In this document: piece by piece, positions 62,687-64,000 of the stretch
How the letters are laid out: each line of letters starts with the position of its first letter
Position numbering within the stretch: the stretch's first letter is position 1
Assembly (NCBI RefSeq): GCF_024347595.1
Contig: NZ_AP025507.1
Span: 1,674,001 to 1,738,000 of the forward strand
From: Vibrio pomeroyi
GTDB taxonomy: Bacteria; Pseudomonadota; Gammaproteobacteria; Enterobacterales; Vibrionaceae
Length of the DNA stretch: 64,000 bases
Reading direction: 5' to 3'
Made by a program: the position numbers and the translations under genes
The notes under the pieces: model-generated
What the model was told of the DNA's origin: nothing
The model's input: only the letters and a program-made list of their open reading frames with translations
Databases searched by the model: none

Positions 62687-62863
62687 TGGAGTGTGCTCTT
62701 AATTAGGAATATTGAATTTATATCATGATGCAATGAGAATTAATAATATCTCATATCTTATCGACGCTTTCATGACCACCTACGGGCAATTATGGATAAG
62801 TATCAAATTCTTGTGCTTGATTTCTGTTAGGATTATGGTTTTTAGTGTGTCAAGTGAGCGACT

Positions 62864-64000
62864 GTGGACTTTTCAGCCAAATTACGCCTCTATTGGGCGA
62901 ATAAAACCATAAATTACAGCGTATTAATTCTCATCACTCTGCTAGGTGTTGTCGTTCCTGCTTGGTATTATGGGCAAAACACACTCATCACTCCATTGAT
63001 CTTAGGTGTCATCGCCGCTGCACTGGCAGAAAGTGATGACAGCTTTACGGGACGCTTGAAAGCGCTCACCCTGACTTTTATCTGTTTTGCGATCGCCGCC
63101 TTTTCTATAGAACTGCTGTTCGACACACCTTGGTTATTCGCATTAGGTCTTTTCGCATCCACATTCTCGTTCATCATGCTCGGCGCAATTGGGCCTAAAT
63201 ACGCCAGCATCGCCTTTGGTTCTCTGCTGGTTGCTATCTACACCATGCTCGGCGCTCATGAAAGCATCAACTTATGGTTCCAACCGTTATTGCTCTTAAC
63301 AGGTGCGGCTTGGTACTACTTCATGTCGATGATCTGGCAGATTGTGTGGCCGATGCAACCTGTGCAGCAAAACCTTGCTAACGTGTTTGATCAGATTGGC
63401 ACCTACATGGGATCCAAGGCTGAGCTATTCTACCCAGTATCTGATCTTATCCCTCAGCCACACCGCATTATTGAAGCGAAATTAAATGCAAGTACCGTCA
63501 ATGCACTCAACATGTGTAAAGCAACCCTGCTTAATCGCTCTAAACGCGGACACATTGACGGACCCAGTGACCGATTCCTAAATACTTACTTCATCGCGCA
63601 AGACATTCACGAGCGCGTAAGTTCGACTCACTATCGCTATCAAGAACTTGCCAAACACTTTGAGCGCTCTGATGTGCTGTTCCGTTTTAAATATCTGCTG
63701 GAAGCGCAAGCAACCGCGTGTAAAGAAGTCGCTAGCTCGCTAAAGGTTGGCGCGGAATACCAACATGGCGATAAATCGGTATTGGCGCTTGATGAACTGA
63801 TGTCTTCGCTGAATCATCTGCATCAGCAAAACAAACCAGAATGGAAGCCGTTGCTGAGCCAATTGGATTACCTATTCAATAACCTCGCAACGGTTGAAAA
63901 GCAGCTATCGAACATCAGTAACCCAGATGCAGAAAAACTAGAAGAAGATGTCCTAGACGATACCAATCCGCACACCTTGACTGCGATGTGGCAAAAGATA
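62864..64000 (+). CDS. yccS: YccS/FUSC-family inner-membrane transporter, N-terminal part (cut by window edge)
   Basis: The frame is open from GTG 62864 to the last base with no stop. The first 379 residues show about six N-terminal helices (SVLILITLLGVVVPAWY, LIYGVIAAALAE-like, FICFAIAAFSIEL, ALGLFASTFSFIML, LLVAIYTMLGA, LLLLTGAAWYYFM) and then a large cytoplasmic region (NLANVFDQIGTYMGSKAEL). This is the pattern of the YccS/YhfK family in the FUSC superfamily, related to fusaric acid resistance pumps. AAGTGAG lies before the GTG start, and no in-frame start lies nearer. Length suggests that about half of the gene is missing. Confidence 0.85.
   Translation, partial: MDFSAKLRLYWANKTINYSVLILITLLGVVVPAWYYGQNTLITPLILGVIAAALAESDDSFTGRLKALTLTFICFAIAAFSIELLFDTPWLFALGLFASTFSFIMLGAIGPKYASIAFGSLLVAIYTMLGAHESINLWFQPLLLLTGAAWYYFMSMIWQIVWPMQPVQQNLANVFDQIGTYMGSKAELFYPVSDLIPQPHRIIEAKLNASTVNALNMCKATLLNRSKRGHIDGPSDRFLNTYFIAQDIHERVSSTHYRYQELAKHFERSDVLFRFKYLLEAQATACKEVASSLKVGAEYQHGDKSVLALDELMSSLNHLHQQNKPEWKPLLSQLDYLFNNLATVEKQLSNISNPDAEKLEEDVLDDTNPHTLTAMWQKI

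Noticed and set aside
1..64000. tRNA, rRNA or riboswitch
   Set aside because: I saw no cloverleaf, ribosomal sequence or known riboswitch core; a covariance-model search would be needed to exclude weak cases.

Overview
The window looks like a piece of a Vibrio genome, probably the secondary chromosome of a Splendidus-type species. This is judged from gene content and protein similarity recalled from memory, not from a search. Supporting signs are VCR-like integron attC sites, the fruBKA operon next to a divergent cra gene, nasA facing nirBD, a large AcfD/SslE-type M60 lipoprotein, torS/torT, mgsA, helD and yccS. Most genes are intact and tightly packed; one gene is cut by each window edge.

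Layout. 1-3710: the end of an EAL-domain c-di-GMP phosphodiesterase, a CHASE3-type hybrid histidine kinase and a DoxX-like membrane protein. 3755-about 10750: an integron cassette cluster with no integrase in view (a CALIN). It has four whole attC sites, a fifth split by an insertion sequence, and a remnant of a sixth. Its genes lie mostly on the minus strand: a small secreted protein, a BRO-N protein (inverted), two unknown proteins, a membrane protein and a trypsin-like protease. An IS1111-group element sits inside one attC site. 10944-21040: a tiny zinc-ribbon protein, then nitrate assimilation (nasA facing nirB-nirD-nitrate transporter-PP2C/kinase fusion) around a control region with a consensus sigma-54 promoter. 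21091-26430: cra and fruBKA with three Cra boxes between them.

26430-32677: a minus-strand operon of a lone ABC six-helix membrane domain, an RND adaptor, an RND pump and an AraC/GyrI regulator. 32873-36358: a divergent plus-strand operon of an exported protein, a sterol-desaturase-like enzyme and a two-component pair. 36446-43897: a 50-residue membrane peptide, a DOPA-dioxygenase-like protein, the M60 metalloprotease lipoprotein, a YghU-type glutathione transferase, the YajD HNH protein and a small membrane protein. 44492-49962: an OFA-type MFS transporter, a FAN1-like VRR-NUC nuclease and fatty acid cis/trans isomerase. 50087-55159: a LysR regulator facing an operon of an NCS1 permease, a DUF917 protein and a hydantoinase/oxoprolinase-family protein. 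55322-64000: torS and torT (divergent), mgsA, a VOC protein, helD and the start of yccS.

The most unusual part is the cassette cluster. Its genes have no obvious housekeeping role, and the insertion element has broken an attC site and replaced the leader of the next cassette gene. Other points of interest are a perfect 18-bp inverted repeat in a 594-base intergenic region, two small proteins, and an orphan ABC membrane domain fused by overlap into an RND operon.
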